64,000 nucleotides of DNA, taken from contig NZ_CP145605.1 in assembly GCF_036884255.1 (NCBI RefSeq), positions 620,001 to 684,000 of the forward strand, given 5' to 3'. Under the pieces are notes generated by a model. That model ran no database searches, was not told the DNA's origin, and saw only the letters and a list, made by a program, of their open reading frames with translations. The position numbers were made by a program, and so were the translations under genes. Below, in pieces: positions 8,399 through 17,524 of this stretch (positions are counted from its first letter, which is position 1; every line of letters starts with the position of its first letter). The stretch comes from Paenibacillus tundrae (GTDB lineage Bacteria > Bacillota > Bacilli > Paenibacillales > Paenibacillaceae).

Positions 8399-9313
8399 TT
8401 GAGCGCACAATTAACAAGCAAGTCACCTGGCCGGACAGGACGGGATGAAAAACTGCTTCAGATTCTCGGTTATATTCTACTCGCCGCGATTTCGCTTTTC
8501 TGTCTGGTACCCTTTATCCTTGTGCTCTCGTCATCTCTGACAGAGGAAAGCAGCATTATTAAGGATGGATATCAACTCTTTCCTTCGGTGTTTTCATTAG
8601 AAGCATACAAGTTGCTTTTTGAATTCCCAGGACAGTTAATCAAAGCATATATGGTAACAATCAGTGTTACGGTGGTCGGAACCGTTGTGGGTTTGTTCCT
8701 CACCTCTATGACAGCATATGCTCTCGCAAGAAAAGATTTTAAATGGCGTAATGGATTTTCGTTTTTCTTCTTCTTCACTACCCTATTCAGTGGCGGTTTA
8801 GTTCCATGGTATCTCATGATCGTCAATTACTTGCAGTTAAAAGACACGTTCCTTATATTAGTGCTCCCGATGCTGCTCAATGTCTTTTATATCATTGTCA
8901 TGAAGTCATTCATGAATAGCATTCCTGATGCAATTACAGAATCTGCGAAGATCGATGGTGCGGGGGATTTTCTAATCTATCTACGACTTATTCTGCCTTT
9001 AACCAAACCAGCACTGGCGACCATTGGTCTGTTCATTGCACTGGGATATTGGAATGACTGGTACCACGCGATGCTGTTCATCACCAATGAGAACCTGATG
9101 CCGTTACAGTACTACTTGTATAAAATGTTGGGGAACATGGACGGGATGCGTAAAGCTATGGTCGCTTCAGGTGCTGTTGTGAATCTTCAGATTCCAACGG
9201 AGAGCCTTAAGATGGCCATGACGATTGTTGCGATTGGTCCTATCTTGCTCGTGTATCCGTTCATTCAGCGGTATTTTGTGAAGGGTCTTACGATTGGTGC
9301 TGTCAAAGGGTGA
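8399..9313 (+). CDS. Sugar ABC transporter permease, LplC/UgpE type
   Basis: 304 residues with six predicted membrane segments and the coupling motif ITESAKIDGAGDFLIYLRLILPLTKP. It is the second permease half of the importer. A TTG start at 8399 fits the AAGGAG box 10 nt upstream (8383-8388). It is followed 41 nt later by the binding-protein gene. The MITE-like repeat upstream puts about 120 nt between the two permease genes, unusual for such a pair. Confidence 0.9.
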   Translation: MSAQLTSKSPGRTGRDEKLLQILGYILLAAISLFCLVPFILVLSSSLTEESSIIKDGYQLFPSVFSLEAYKLLFEFPGQLIKAYMVTISVTVVGTVVGLFLTSMTAYALARKDFKWRNGFSFFFFFTTLFSGGLVPWYLMIVNYLQLKDTFLILVLPMLLNVFYIIVMKSFMNSIPDAITESAKIDGAGDFLIYLRLILPLTKPALATIGLFIALGYWNDWYHAMLFITNENLMPLQYYLYKMLGNMDGMRKAMVASGAVVNLQIPTESLKMAMTIVAIGPILLVYPFIQRYFVKGLTIGAVKG

Positions 9314-9354
9314 TTATATGAAATTAATTCTTTATTCCATTGGGGGTTACAACG

Positions 9355-10887
9355 ATGAAACACAGAAATAAATCAATTTTTCGTCTTCTTTCTTTGACTC
9401 TTGTTCTATCGGTTATATTAACAGCTTGCTCCGGTAATGGAGGCAACCAGAGTGCAGGGGATTCAAGCTCTAGTTCGGCGGGATCGTCGGATGAAGTTAC
9501 GCTCAAAATGATTCTTCTTGGAGGCAAGCCTGTAGACTATGATCTCGTTTTCGGTGAGTTGAACAAGAAGCTGAAGGAGAAGATTAACACAACGCTTGAA
9601 GTCGAATTTCTTGACTGGTCTGATTGGAGCCAGAAATATCCGTTAAAATTTGCTGCCAATGAAAATTTTGATCTGGTGTATACATCGAGCTGGGCGTATT
9701 ACAACGATCAAGCAATTAAAGGTGGTTTCAAGGAAATCACGGAGGACATGCTACAGCAATATGCGCCGCAGACGTGGGCCGAGATGCCAGAAGTATCATG
9801 GGATCAAGCCAAAATTAACGGCAAATTGTACATGGTGCCCAACAATAACCTAGAAGTAACGAACAAGGTCGTGCTTTACCGCGAGGATCTTCGTCAGAAG
9901 CATAACCTACCAGAGATCAATAGCTTAGAAACTTATGCAAACTACTTGAAGACCATTGCTGCCAATGAGGCAGGAATCACAGCGTTTGGAGCTAAAGCTG
10001 CTGATGGTTGGAAATGGCATGAGCTGGATCAGATTGCATTAGAGCAAAATAACAATTTCAAAGTTGTCGATCTACGTCTCCCGTTAACTTATAAATTAGA
10101 TGATGCTGCAGGACAAGTATTTAATGTCTACGAGACGTCAGAATTCAAAGATTTACTTGGTTATTATAAAGATTTGGCTGATAACGGTGCTTGGTCGAAG
10201 AACGTTGTCACCAATAAAAACGACATTTGGCAAGACATGAAAGTTGGGAAGGTTTCTTCCTATGCACATAATCTGGGTACAACGGGATTCAATCTGGCTG
10301 AAGCACGTCGGGATACACCCGAGCTGGAGTTTGCAATAGCTGATATTACGCCAGACAGCAAGAAACTTGGCGCAATCTCGACGCAGAACGGTATTGCGAT
10401 CCACTCCACATCCAAACATGCGGAACGAGCGTTGATGGTGATTGACCTCTTGCAGAATGATCAGGAAATTCATGATTTATCCATGTATGGGGTTGCGGGT
10501 ACTCACTATACGCCAGAAGGCGATGACAAGTTTGTCTTAGAGGCTAGCTCAGGCAATTATACAGGCTTTTCGAACTGGGGCTGGAACTCGTATCTGAATC
10601 GACAAGATGCTTCTTATCCGAAAGAAGCTGACGATATCTTCAATAATTGGCAGGAAGATGTGTATCACTTCCCATTAGAAACATTTGTATTTGATGACTC
10701 GAAGGTGAAAACGGAAGTAGCCAATATTAGCAATATTATGGTTCGCTATGCAATTCCATTAGAGTATGGACTTGTTCAGGATATGAATAAAGGGCTGGAA
10801 GAGTTGAATGCCCAGCTCAAGGCTGCGGGCATAGATAAAGTCCAGCAGGAAATGCAGTCCCAGATCGATGCCTTTCTTGCGAAGTAA
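9355..10887 (+). CDS. Extracellular sugar-binding lipoprotein, ABC importer (copy 2)
   Basis: 510 residues from the ATG at 9355, which has GGGGG 8 nt upstream; a TTG at 9340 in frame has no such site. The signal peptide ends in lipobox LTAC, followed by a Ser/Gly-rich linker (SAGDSSSSSAGSS) and the solute-binding fold. It is a close paralogue of the 2171 protein over its full length. Adjacent to both permeases and upstream of GH42, it is probably the main receptor for galacto-oligosaccharides. Specificity is inferred. Confidence 0.9.
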   Translation: MKHRNKSIFRLLSLTLVLSVILTACSGNGGNQSAGDSSSSSAGSSDEVTLKMILLGGKPVDYDLVFGELNKKLKEKINTTLEVEFLDWSDWSQKYPLKFAANENFDLVYTSSWAYYNDQAIKGGFKEITEDMLQQYAPQTWAEMPEVSWDQAKINGKLYMVPNNNLEVTNKVVLYREDLRQKHNLPEINSLETYANYLKTIAANEAGITAFGAKAADGWKWHELDQIALEQNNNFKVVDLRLPLTYKLDDAAGQVFNVYETSEFKDLLGYYKDLADNGAWSKNVVTNKNDIWQDMKVGKVSSYAHNLGTTGFNLAEARRDTPELEFAIADITPDSKKLGAISTQNGIAIHSTSKHAERALMVIDLLQNDQEIHDLSMYGVAGTHYTPEGDDKFVLEASSGNYTGFSNWGWNSYLNRQDASYPKEADDIFNNWQEDVYHFPLETFVFDDSKVKTEVANISNIMVRYAIPLEYGLVQDMNKGLEELNAQLKAAGIDKVQQEMQSQIDAFLAK

Positions 10888-10929
10888 TACAAGCTTTACA
10901 GAATAAATGACAAAGGAGATATAACAAAG

Positions 10930-12996
10930 ATGGCAATAAAGTTCCCTCCCATTAGTAGCAAGCTGCCGGCATTTATGCACGGCGCTGATTATAATCCGGA
11001 TCAATGGCTGCATGATCCCCAAATATTCGAAGAAGATATCCGGCTGATGAAGCTGGCTAACTGCAACGTTATGGCGATCGGTATCTTTGCTTGGGCGGCT
11101 TTGGAGCCGGAGGAAGGTCAGTTTAATTTTGAATGGATGGATCATGTGCTTGATACGTTCGCTAAGAATGACATCTACGCTTGGCTAGCTACACCAACTG
11201 GTGCTAGACCGGCGTGGATGGCTCAGAAATACCCGGAAGTGCTCCGGGTTGAGGCGAATCGAGTTCGTAATTTATTTGGTGTACGTCACAATCACTGTTA
11301 TACCTCGCCCGTCTATAGAGAGAAAACAACGATTATGAATACAAAACTTGCTGAACGATATGCGAATCATCCCGCAGTACTCGGCTGGCATATTTCCAAC
11401 GAATTAGGCGGCGATTGTCACTGTGATTACTGTCAATCCGCGTTTCGAGATTGGCTGAAGGCCAAATACGGATCCATTGACAATTTAAATCGTGCATGGT
11501 GGACAACGTTCTGGAGTCATACCTATAACGATTGGTCACAAGTGGAGTCACCTGCACCCCACGGAGAGAATGCGGTACACGGACAAAACCTGGATTGGCG
11601 GCGTTTTGTATCTGATCAGACGTTAGACTTTTATAAACACGAGGTAAGCTCACTGAGGAATGCGAACCCAGACCTTCCTTGTACAACGAATATGATGGAT
11701 TGGTTCTACGGTTTAGATTATCATTCATTCGCGAATGAGCTTGATGTGATCTCATGGGATGCATATCCTAAATGGCATGAGGCTGATTCCGATCGTCATG
11801 TGGCGTCATGGTTCGCCTTCAATCACGATCTGTTCCGTAGTTTGAAGAAAAAGCCGTTCATGTTGATGGAGAGCACGCCAAGTCTGACAAACTGGCAGGC
11901 AGTGAGCAAGCTTAAACGCCCAGGCATGCATCGCCTATCTTCGTTACAAGCAGTGGCGCATGGTGCAGATACAGTACAGTATTTCCAGTGGCGTAAAAGT
12001 CGTGGTTCCAGTGAGAAATTCCATGGTGCGGTTGTGGATCATGTTGGTCACGAGCATACACGCGTGTTTCAGGATGTCGCTGACCTGGGCAGCACATTGG
12101 CAGGACTGTCGGATATTATCGGCACGCCTGTTCCGGCTGAAACAGCTATGTTGTGCGATTGGGATAATCGTTGGGCAATTAATGATGCACAAGGCCCGCG
12201 CAATAGTGGTCTGCATTACGAAGAGACAGTGGCGCAGCATTACCGTGCGTTGTGGGAATTGGGTGTGCCCGTCGATATTGTAGGTTCATATGACGATATC
12301 TTGAACTACAAGCTACTTCTTGTACCCATGGCGTACCTTCTTCGCCAGGAGACAGGGGAGAAGATTGAACAGTTTGTTAAAGCGGGCGGTACTGTGGTTG
12401 TGACATATTGGAGTGGGATTGTAGATGAAAATGATCTATGTCACCTTGGCGGTTTCCCAGGCCCATTGCGCACTACTGTTGGCATCTGGTCTGAGGAACT
12501 CGAAGGCCTTCATGATCATGACCGCAACTCACTTGTATTCAATGCTGAAAATCCGCTAGGGTTGGAGGGTGCACTTGAGGTTCATGAGTTGTGCGATTTG
12601 ATCCATGTGGAGACAGCAGAAGTGCTTGCCGTTTATGGGGATGACTTCTATGCAGGACGTCCAGCACTTACCGTGAATCGTCTTGGTGCCGGGCAAGCCT
12701 ACTATCTTGCAGCACGCGTTAGTGAAGACTCTTTCTATCAATCATTCTACGGTGAACTTGTAGAGCAAGCCGGTGTTAGGCGAACGATCAATTGCACTCT
12801 ACCTGAAGGCGTAACTGCCCAACTGCGAACTGATGGCGATACGGATTATGTATTTTTGCTTAACTTCTCAGGTGAAGAAGCGTCGATCGAATTAGATCAT
12901 GACGGATACGTGGATGCTGAATCAGGGGAAAGTAAAACAGGGAAGATTGAGCTGCCTATTAATGGTGCACTTATTTTACAACGTAAGAGTAATTAA
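10930..12996 (+). CDS. GH42 beta-galactosidase
   Basis: 688 residues with no signal peptide, so cytoplasmic. GH42 landmarks are present: the acid/base in WHISNE (E158), the nucleophile in MLMES (E314) and a cysteine cluster C-H-C-x-x-C (about 163-168) as in the metal-binding GH42 enzymes. The C-terminal half fits the GH42 trimerisation and beta-sandwich domains. It would release galactose from imported beta-galactosides. AAAGGAG precedes the ATG, 43 nt after the binding-protein gene, so it is co-transcribed. A strong terminator follows. The GH53 gene on the opposite strand supports a role in beta-1,4-galactan use. Confidence 0.93.
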   Translation: MAIKFPPISSKLPAFMHGADYNPDQWLHDPQIFEEDIRLMKLANCNVMAIGIFAWAALEPEEGQFNFEWMDHVLDTFAKNDIYAWLATPTGARPAWMAQKYPEVLRVEANRVRNLFGVRHNHCYTSPVYREKTTIMNTKLAERYANHPAVLGWHISNELGGDCHCDYCQSAFRDWLKAKYGSIDNLNRAWWTTFWSHTYNDWSQVESPAPHGENAVHGQNLDWRRFVSDQTLDFYKHEVSSLRNANPDLPCTTNMMDWFYGLDYHSFANELDVISWDAYPKWHEADSDRHVASWFAFNHDLFRSLKKKPFMLMESTPSLTNWQAVSKLKRPGMHRLSSLQAVAHGADTVQYFQWRKSRGSSEKFHGAVVDHVGHEHTRVFQDVADLGSTLAGLSDIIGTPVPAETAMLCDWDNRWAINDAQGPRNSGLHYEETVAQHYRALWELGVPVDIVGSYDDILNYKLLLVPMAYLLRQETGEKIEQFVKAGGTVVVTYWSGIVDENDLCHLGGFPGPLRTTVGIWSEELEGLHDHDRNSLVFNAENPLGLEGALEVHELCDLIHVETAEVLAVYGDDFYAGRPALTVNRLGAGQAYYLAARVSEDSFYQSFYGELVEQAGVRRTINCTLPEGVTAQLRTDGDTDYVFLLNFSGEEASIELDHDGYVDAESGESKTGKIELPINGALILQRKSN

Positions 12997-13074
12997 ATGT
13001 CGTAACTAAACCAGAGTAAATAATTATAGAAGTAGATATAAAAGTAAGTGATATATTGCTACTATAGAGATGTT

Positions 13075-13110
13075 CCTCCGCCTTCAGATGGAAGGCGGAG
13101 GTTTTGTTTT
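13075..13110 (+). terminator. Rho-independent terminator of the galactan operon
   Basis: Perfect 11-bp GC-rich stem CCTCCGCCTTC / GAAGGCGGAGG with a 5-nt loop, followed by TTTTGTTTTG. Confidence 0.9.
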
Positions 13111-13158
13111 GCCTTTTTGCATGAACCAACTCTGGGGACCTCAATTGAATGAATACGA

Positions 13159-15753
13159 CTATTGTTGCAGAAGAGCAGCAATTGCTTGCTCAGATTCAGC
13201 ACGGCTCACGAAGGATTTCGGCATAAAGTTTTTGTCTGTAATACCGTCGAACAATCCGAGTGATACAGCTGTGGCTACATCTTTCTTGGCCCATTCACTA
13301 ATCAGGTTAGCATCGGAGAAGGTAACGGATGGAGCAGCGGGTGCTGCCTTTCCCGTCTTGACTGAATAAGCTTTCACTAGAATGGCAGCCAGCTCTTGCC
13401 GGGTAACTCTTGCTTCGGGTGCGAAGTTGTTGGCACTATAACCTTTTACAAGACCGGCATGGTGTGCTGCGGCTACGTCACCGGCATACCATTTCGTTGA
13501 GTCAACGTCCGTGAACGGGTTAACAGCGGATGATGGTAGCCCAAGGGCACGAACGAGCAGGGATGCAAATTCGGCACGGGTGATATCATCTTTGGTGCGT
13601 ACAAAAGTAATATCCTCCAAATAACCAAAATGCTCGTCGGAGCTTGTTTTTACAACAAAGCCTACCTCAGCAATACCATCGTCGCCTACATAAATATGCT
13701 TCAGAGTTAACGAAGCGGGCTTCTCCCAGGCACTCCCTTTATAAGTAAGCGGGATGGAATAGGTCTGTCCTTCGGTTACGGCATACATGACAGATCCTTG
13801 GTCAGGTTCACCTTTATCACCGAATACGTTGGCCTCCATTGTATAGGTTCCCGGTACAAGTCCGGAGATCTCATGATTAAGTGTAAAATCGATCGGTTTC
13901 TCGTCGCCATAGTTGAATGTTGTGGAGTTGAGACCATCGCCAAATGAAGTTGGCTTCTCTCCACTCAAATACCACGAAGCTGTATTGCCGTTTACGGTCA
14001 GGTTATTCGTTTCAATCGCATCTGCTTTCTTCACAAGTTTGAAGTCATCGATATTACCCCATTGTCCGCCGGAATACTTCAGGTTGGCTCCAATCGTTAA
14101 GGTTCCATCCGTAACTTCAATCATTTTAATTGTGGGATTAGACCACTGCATCCAGCCCGTATTGGTAAAGCTCTGCTTCTGTTCACCAGCAAAAATCTCG
14201 GCAATCTCTTCCTCGCCACCGCCAGAAACCCAAGCAGACAGTTCGTATGTCCCGTTCTCCAGCCCGGTAAGCTGCTGTGAAACCGTAAATTCAGTAGCTG
14301 GTGCACTCCAGTAATGCAGCGCCGATGAACCGGAATACATATCGGTTCCTGTGCTAACAGCGTCATTATTTTTATCCGTCACGTTCCAACCGCTTAATCC
14401 ATTTTCAAAGCCAGGGTTCTTAATCGGATTGGAGCTTGGGATTACGACAACCTCTGCGGTGTCGGTGAATTGTCCTTCATAGGTACTGACTGTAATTGTT
14501 GCTTTTCCTTCAGCAAGTCCGGAAACGGTACCTTTATAGCGGTCTACCTTTACAACGTCCGGGTTAGAACTGGTATAGGTGACCCCTTGATAGGTAGCAT
14601 TTTCAGGAGTAACAGTAGCCCGTAAACGATCTGTATCGCCTACTTCAACCGTAGTTGTACGCTTGTCTAGCTCTACGCCAGTTACCTTCTGGCGATTCAC
14701 TTCTGTAGCGTTATCAAGGAAGGCATCCATGGCGAGGGAAGGGGTGCCATCCGAATTCCAGGCCGAAAGGGGATAACCGAAGAAGACTCCTTCTGGAGCC
14801 CAGTAGAACATACCGGTTCCCAGATTACTCGGCACGTCCTTTAGTTTCTTCTGTGTGGCTACCAGCATATTATAGACGTTATCTTCGTTTTTACTGACAT
14901 TACCACCGATTTCGACAATCATGACTTCCTTGCCGAATTTCTTAGCGAGCGTATTCATGTTATCAGACAGTTCATCAATAGAGGTGGTATAGATCGAATC
15001 CGGATAATAGGACAGACCGATAATATCGTAGTCGCTTTCCTTAAGACCAGCCTCGACTAAACCATCGTAATAACCAATCACACCTTCATCTGCTCCATTA
15101 GCGCGGTGGATAATGACTTTAATGTCGGGAAAAACCTTTTTTGCTGCGTGTGAGCCTGACTGAAGCAGCTCTACCAGGTTAGTTGTGTTGCTATAAGCAC
15201 CAATGGGATGCAGCATACCATTGTTAATTTCATTACCAATCTGAATCCATTCCGGTGTTACGCCGGCTTCCTTCAGACCTTTCATAACCTCAGTCGTATA
15301 ATCGGAGACATGGGTTTTTAACTGCTCCAGATCCGAACCTTCCCATGCTTTTGGCGTATGCTGTTTGCCGGGATCAGCCCAGGAATCACTGTAATGCAGG
15401 TCAATCATGACTCTGAATCCAAAATCATTTACACGAGAAGCCAGCTCGATGACCTCTTCCGTGCTGCTGTGACCATCAGAAGGGTGATCCGAAGGATTAA
15501 CGAAGGCGCGCAAGCGGATCGAATCCACGCCGTGATCCTTAATTATTTGGAGAAGATCTTCCTCTTTTCCTTTGTCATCATAAAACTTCTGCCCTTGAGC
15601 CTCCAATTGCGGTAGCCAGCTTACATCTGCACCTTTGGCAAAAGTTGGAGCTGAATCAGTGGTTGTGGCATTCGCCTTGGCCGGCGCGTTGAAGAGGGTA
15701 AAAGATACTAGTAGTGCAAGTGTAGCAGACATGATTCGTTTTCTTGTGTTCAA
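13159..15753 (-). CDS. Secreted GH53 endo-beta-1,4-galactanase with Ig-like, CBM-like and SLH domains
   Basis: 864 residues. A signal peptide (1 to about 28) is followed by GH53 at about 38-352 with acid/base E175 (IQIGNE) and nucleophile E281 (MIVEIGGN). A BIG_2 Ig-like domain spans about 357-438, two beta-sandwich modules resembling carbohydrate-binding domains about 442-576 and 578-720, and three S-layer homology repeats about 724-864. It should cut beta-1,4-galactan at the cell surface while held on secondary wall polymer by SLH. The start is TTG at 15753 with AAGGAGG 7 nt upstream. It converges on the GH42 operon and supplies its substrate. A cre-like site lies upstream. The binding specificity of the two middle modules is not known. 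Confidence 0.93.
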   Translation of the reverse strand: MNTRKRIMSATLALLVSFTLFNAPAKANATTTDSAPTFAKGADVSWLPQLEAQGQKFYDDKGKEEDLLQIIKDHGVDSIRLRAFVNPSDHPSDGHSSTEEVIELASRVNDFGFRVMIDLHYSDSWADPGKQHTPKAWEGSDLEQLKTHVSDYTTEVMKGLKEAGVTPEWIQIGNEINNGMLHPIGAYSNTTNLVELLQSGSHAAKKVFPDIKVIIHRANGADEGVIGYYDGLVEAGLKESDYDIIGLSYYPDSIYTTSIDELSDNMNTLAKKFGKEVMIVEIGGNVSKNEDNVYNMLVATQKKLKDVPSNLGTGMFYWAPEGVFFGYPLSAWNSDGTPSLAMDAFLDNATEVNRQKVTGVELDKRTTTVEVGDTDRLRATVTPENATYQGVTYTSSNPDVVKVDRYKGTVSGLAEGKATITVSTYEGQFTDTAEVVVIPSSNPIKNPGFENGLSGWNVTDKNNDAVSTGTDMYSGSSALHYWSAPATEFTVSQQLTGLENGTYELSAWVSGGGEEEIAEIFAGEQKQSFTNTGWMQWSNPTIKMIEVTDGTLTIGANLKYSGGQWGNIDDFKLVKKADAIETNNLTVNGNTASWYLSGEKPTSFGDGLNSTTFNYGDEKPIDFTLNHEISGLVPGTYTMEANVFGDKGEPDQGSVMYAVTEGQTYSIPLTYKGSAWEKPASLTLKHIYVGDDGIAEVGFVVKTSSDEHFGYLEDITFVRTKDDITRAEFASLLVRALGLPSSAVNPFTDVDSTKWYAGDVAAAHHAGLVKGYSANNFAPEARVTRQELAAILVKAYSVKTGKAAPAAPSVTFSDANLISEWAKKDVATAVSLGLFDGITDKNFMPKSFVSRAESEQAIAALLQQ

Positions 15754-15849
15754 GTCGTGACCTCCTTAACATTCATTGTTTAATCGTGGGTTTCTGTATG
15801 TAACGCTCCTTTCCTTAATTTTTGTTATCATTATCCAGTTTATTGAAAT

Positions 15850-15864
15850 GGAATACGCTTTCAA
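15850..15864 (-). promoter_or_regulatory. cre-like CcpA site upstream of GH53
   Basis: On the minus strand TTGAAAGCGTATTCC matches the cre consensus WTGNAANCGNWNNCW at 14 of 15 positions. It is about 100 bp upstream of the GH53 start. With the site before the 2171 gene it suggests carbon catabolite repression of the whole galactan locus. Confidence 0.5.
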
Positions 15865-16044
15865 ATTGTGCTATGCAACGAAAAGCTATACTTTTGCAAT
15901 GTATGTATTGATTATTTCGACAGATACTCAGTCATCCGAATTGGAAGCCTGTCATGTTCTATGCATACATCATGAATGTGGTGGTAATTATAACCTTTAC
16001 AAGCGTCACCAACACAGTTAATCCACAGGAATGGAGCATCCAAC

Positions 16045-16902
16045 GTGCCAGAATGGTTAGAGGTCACATTTCGAACGTTATCTGCAGTCACAGTTATATT
16101 TTTCATTACGAAAATTCTAGGAAAGCGCCAAATTTCTGAATTATCTTTATTTGAGTATATTACGGGGATTACCTTAGGTAACTTGGTGGGGTATATTTCG
16201 TTAGATACAGATACGAAGTGGTATTTAGGTTTTCTTGCGGTATTTGTATGGGTTGCCGTGTCTGCAGGTGCAGAGTACTTAACGATGAAAAGTAAAAAGT
16301 TTCGAGATATTGTGGACGGGAAATCAACAATTCTTATTGAAAATGGAGCAGTGATCGAAAAAGCGCTAGCGAAAGAACGCTTGACGATTGATGAATTTCT
16401 GGAGCAGCTTCGTAAAAAAGATGTATTTCGAGTTGCCGATGTGGAGTTTGCCGTAATGGAACAGAGTGGAGATATCAGTGTCATGTTAAAAAATGAATAC
16501 CAGCCCCTTACAGCCAATGCGTTGGGCTATCAGATTTCTGCTGAACAGGAACCAAGAACGATCATCATGGATGGGCATATCTTGCCAGATACTTTACAAG
16601 TAACAGGACATAACGAAGAGTGGGTACAAAAAGAGCTGCGCAAGCTTGGTTTGAATTTGGGACAAGTTTTTATTGGTCAGGTGGATAGCAAGGGTGAACT
16701 TACAATACAGACGGGTGCAGATTCGTTACCTAAAGCGGCAAATTCCAATCCAAAGGATCAAATAACGGAATTAGTTAAAAGACTACAGGACGATTTAATG
16801 ATGAAAAAACAACTTGCCACCAACGATAAGGATCGCCTCAAATACCAAGAAGCACTAGACCAATTTCAAACGGCAATGCATGCTTATCAAAAACAACAAT
16901 AA
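16045..16902 (+). CDS. DUF421 (YetF/YrbG-type) membrane protein
   Basis: 285 residues. Two to three N-terminal membrane helices (RTLSAVTVIFFITKILGKRQI, FEYITGITLGNLVGYI and a third) lead into the cytoplasmic domain typical of DUF421, with GKSTILIENG and the FLEQLRKKDVFRVADVEFAVME stretch. A C-terminal charged tail of about 60 residues looks helical. The start is GTG at 16045 with ATGGAG 8 nt upstream. The molecular role of DUF421 proteins is poorly known; some are linked to spore germination or stress. The small gene that follows is probably co-transcribed. Confidence 0.88.
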   Translation: MPEWLEVTFRTLSAVTVIFFITKILGKRQISELSLFEYITGITLGNLVGYISLDTDTKWYLGFLAVFVWVAVSAGAEYLTMKSKKFRDIVDGKSTILIENGAVIEKALAKERLTIDEFLEQLRKKDVFRVADVEFAVMEQSGDISVMLKNEYQPLTANALGYQISAEQEPRTIIMDGHILPDTLQVTGHNEEWVQKELRKLGLNLGQVFIGQVDSKGELTIQTGADSLPKAANSNPKDQITELVKRLQDDLMMKKQLATNDKDRLKYQEALDQFQTAMHAYQKQQ

Positions 16903-16922
16903 TTACACCTTTTCAAAATGAA

Positions 16923-17150
16923 ATGAAGGCAAAAGAAGATTTTGAAGCAGTCATTCTGGCAAAAGATCAGTCAACGATAACGATAGCTGTTACCACGAGT
17001 GATCATGCTGAGCAACAGTATAGACTTGTCACTTCAGGCATTAATTATCACGCTGAAGTTGGTGACGAAGTAAGGGTATGGACAACAGGTATGTATGAAG
17101 AGAGCAACCCCATACAAGGGAAAGCAACCAAAGTTGAACGAGTGAAGTAA
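16923..17150 (+). CDS. Small soluble protein, possibly DUF3221/OB-fold like
   Basis: 75 residues, no signal peptide or membrane segment. The alternating pattern (FEAVILAKDQSTITIAVTT, GDEVRVWTTG) suggests a small beta-barrel like those in YobA/DUF3221 proteins; this is a fold guess. It begins 20 nt after DUF421 with no clear ribosome binding site, so translation probably depends on coupling. A strong terminator follows immediately. Confidence 0.6.
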   Translation: MKAKEDFEAVILAKDQSTITIAVTTSDHAEQQYRLVTSGINYHAEVGDEVRVWTTGMYEESNPIQGKATKVERVK

Positions 17151-17160
17151 ACGTGTAAAG

Positions 17161-17192
17161 AGCCGCTAATCCTATGATTAGCGGCTTTTTTG
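17161..17192 (+). terminator. Rho-independent terminator
   Basis: AGCCGCTAAT / ATTAGCGGCT perfect 10-bp stem with a run of six T. Confidence 0.9.
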
Positions 17193-17289
17193 TGCTTCAG
17201 AGATATGCCAAGCCCTGCGGATAAACAAGTCAATAGCTCTAAAGGGTAATTTAGTTCATTTTCATAGATTAGTTGAAAAGGGGTGACTG

Positions 17290-17353
17290 TTCCTTGTCTA
17301 TTTCATGTCAAGGAAGTGACTGCAATTGTATCATTCACAATTGCAGATATAAT
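17290..17353 (+). promoter_or_regulatory. cyd promoter with overlapping Rex-like palindrome
   Basis: TATAAT at 17348-17353 has a weak -35 (TTGTAT, 17326-17331, spacer 16). A perfect 9-bp inverted repeat, TGCAATTGT (17321-17329) and ACAATTGCA (17337-17345), covers this promoter. Its right half (TTCACAA) equals a Rex half-site, but the left half and spacing differ from the Rex consensus. A second inverted repeat TTCCTTG / CAAGGAA lies at 17290-17315. Rex represses cydABCD in Bacillus; Rex control here is inferred. The remaining 170 nt to the cydA start hold only the leader. Confidence 0.5.
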
Positions 17354-17524
17354 AATTTTATATATTGGCATGGGATGTATAGGACTGCGAGAGTGGGATA
17401 ATTTAAGCAGTAATCATGTTGATGATTTCGGAATGCATCCTTGCATCTTGATATGTGAAATTTTTCTCGTACTTTATCTGTATTGGGTTCTTAAGTGAAA
17501 AATGAAAACGGAGGTGACAGAGGT

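Noticed and set aside
17283..17498. 71-codon frame upstream of cydA
   Set aside because: It covers the cyd promoter and palindrome, has no convincing ribosome binding site, and is best explained as leader sequence.
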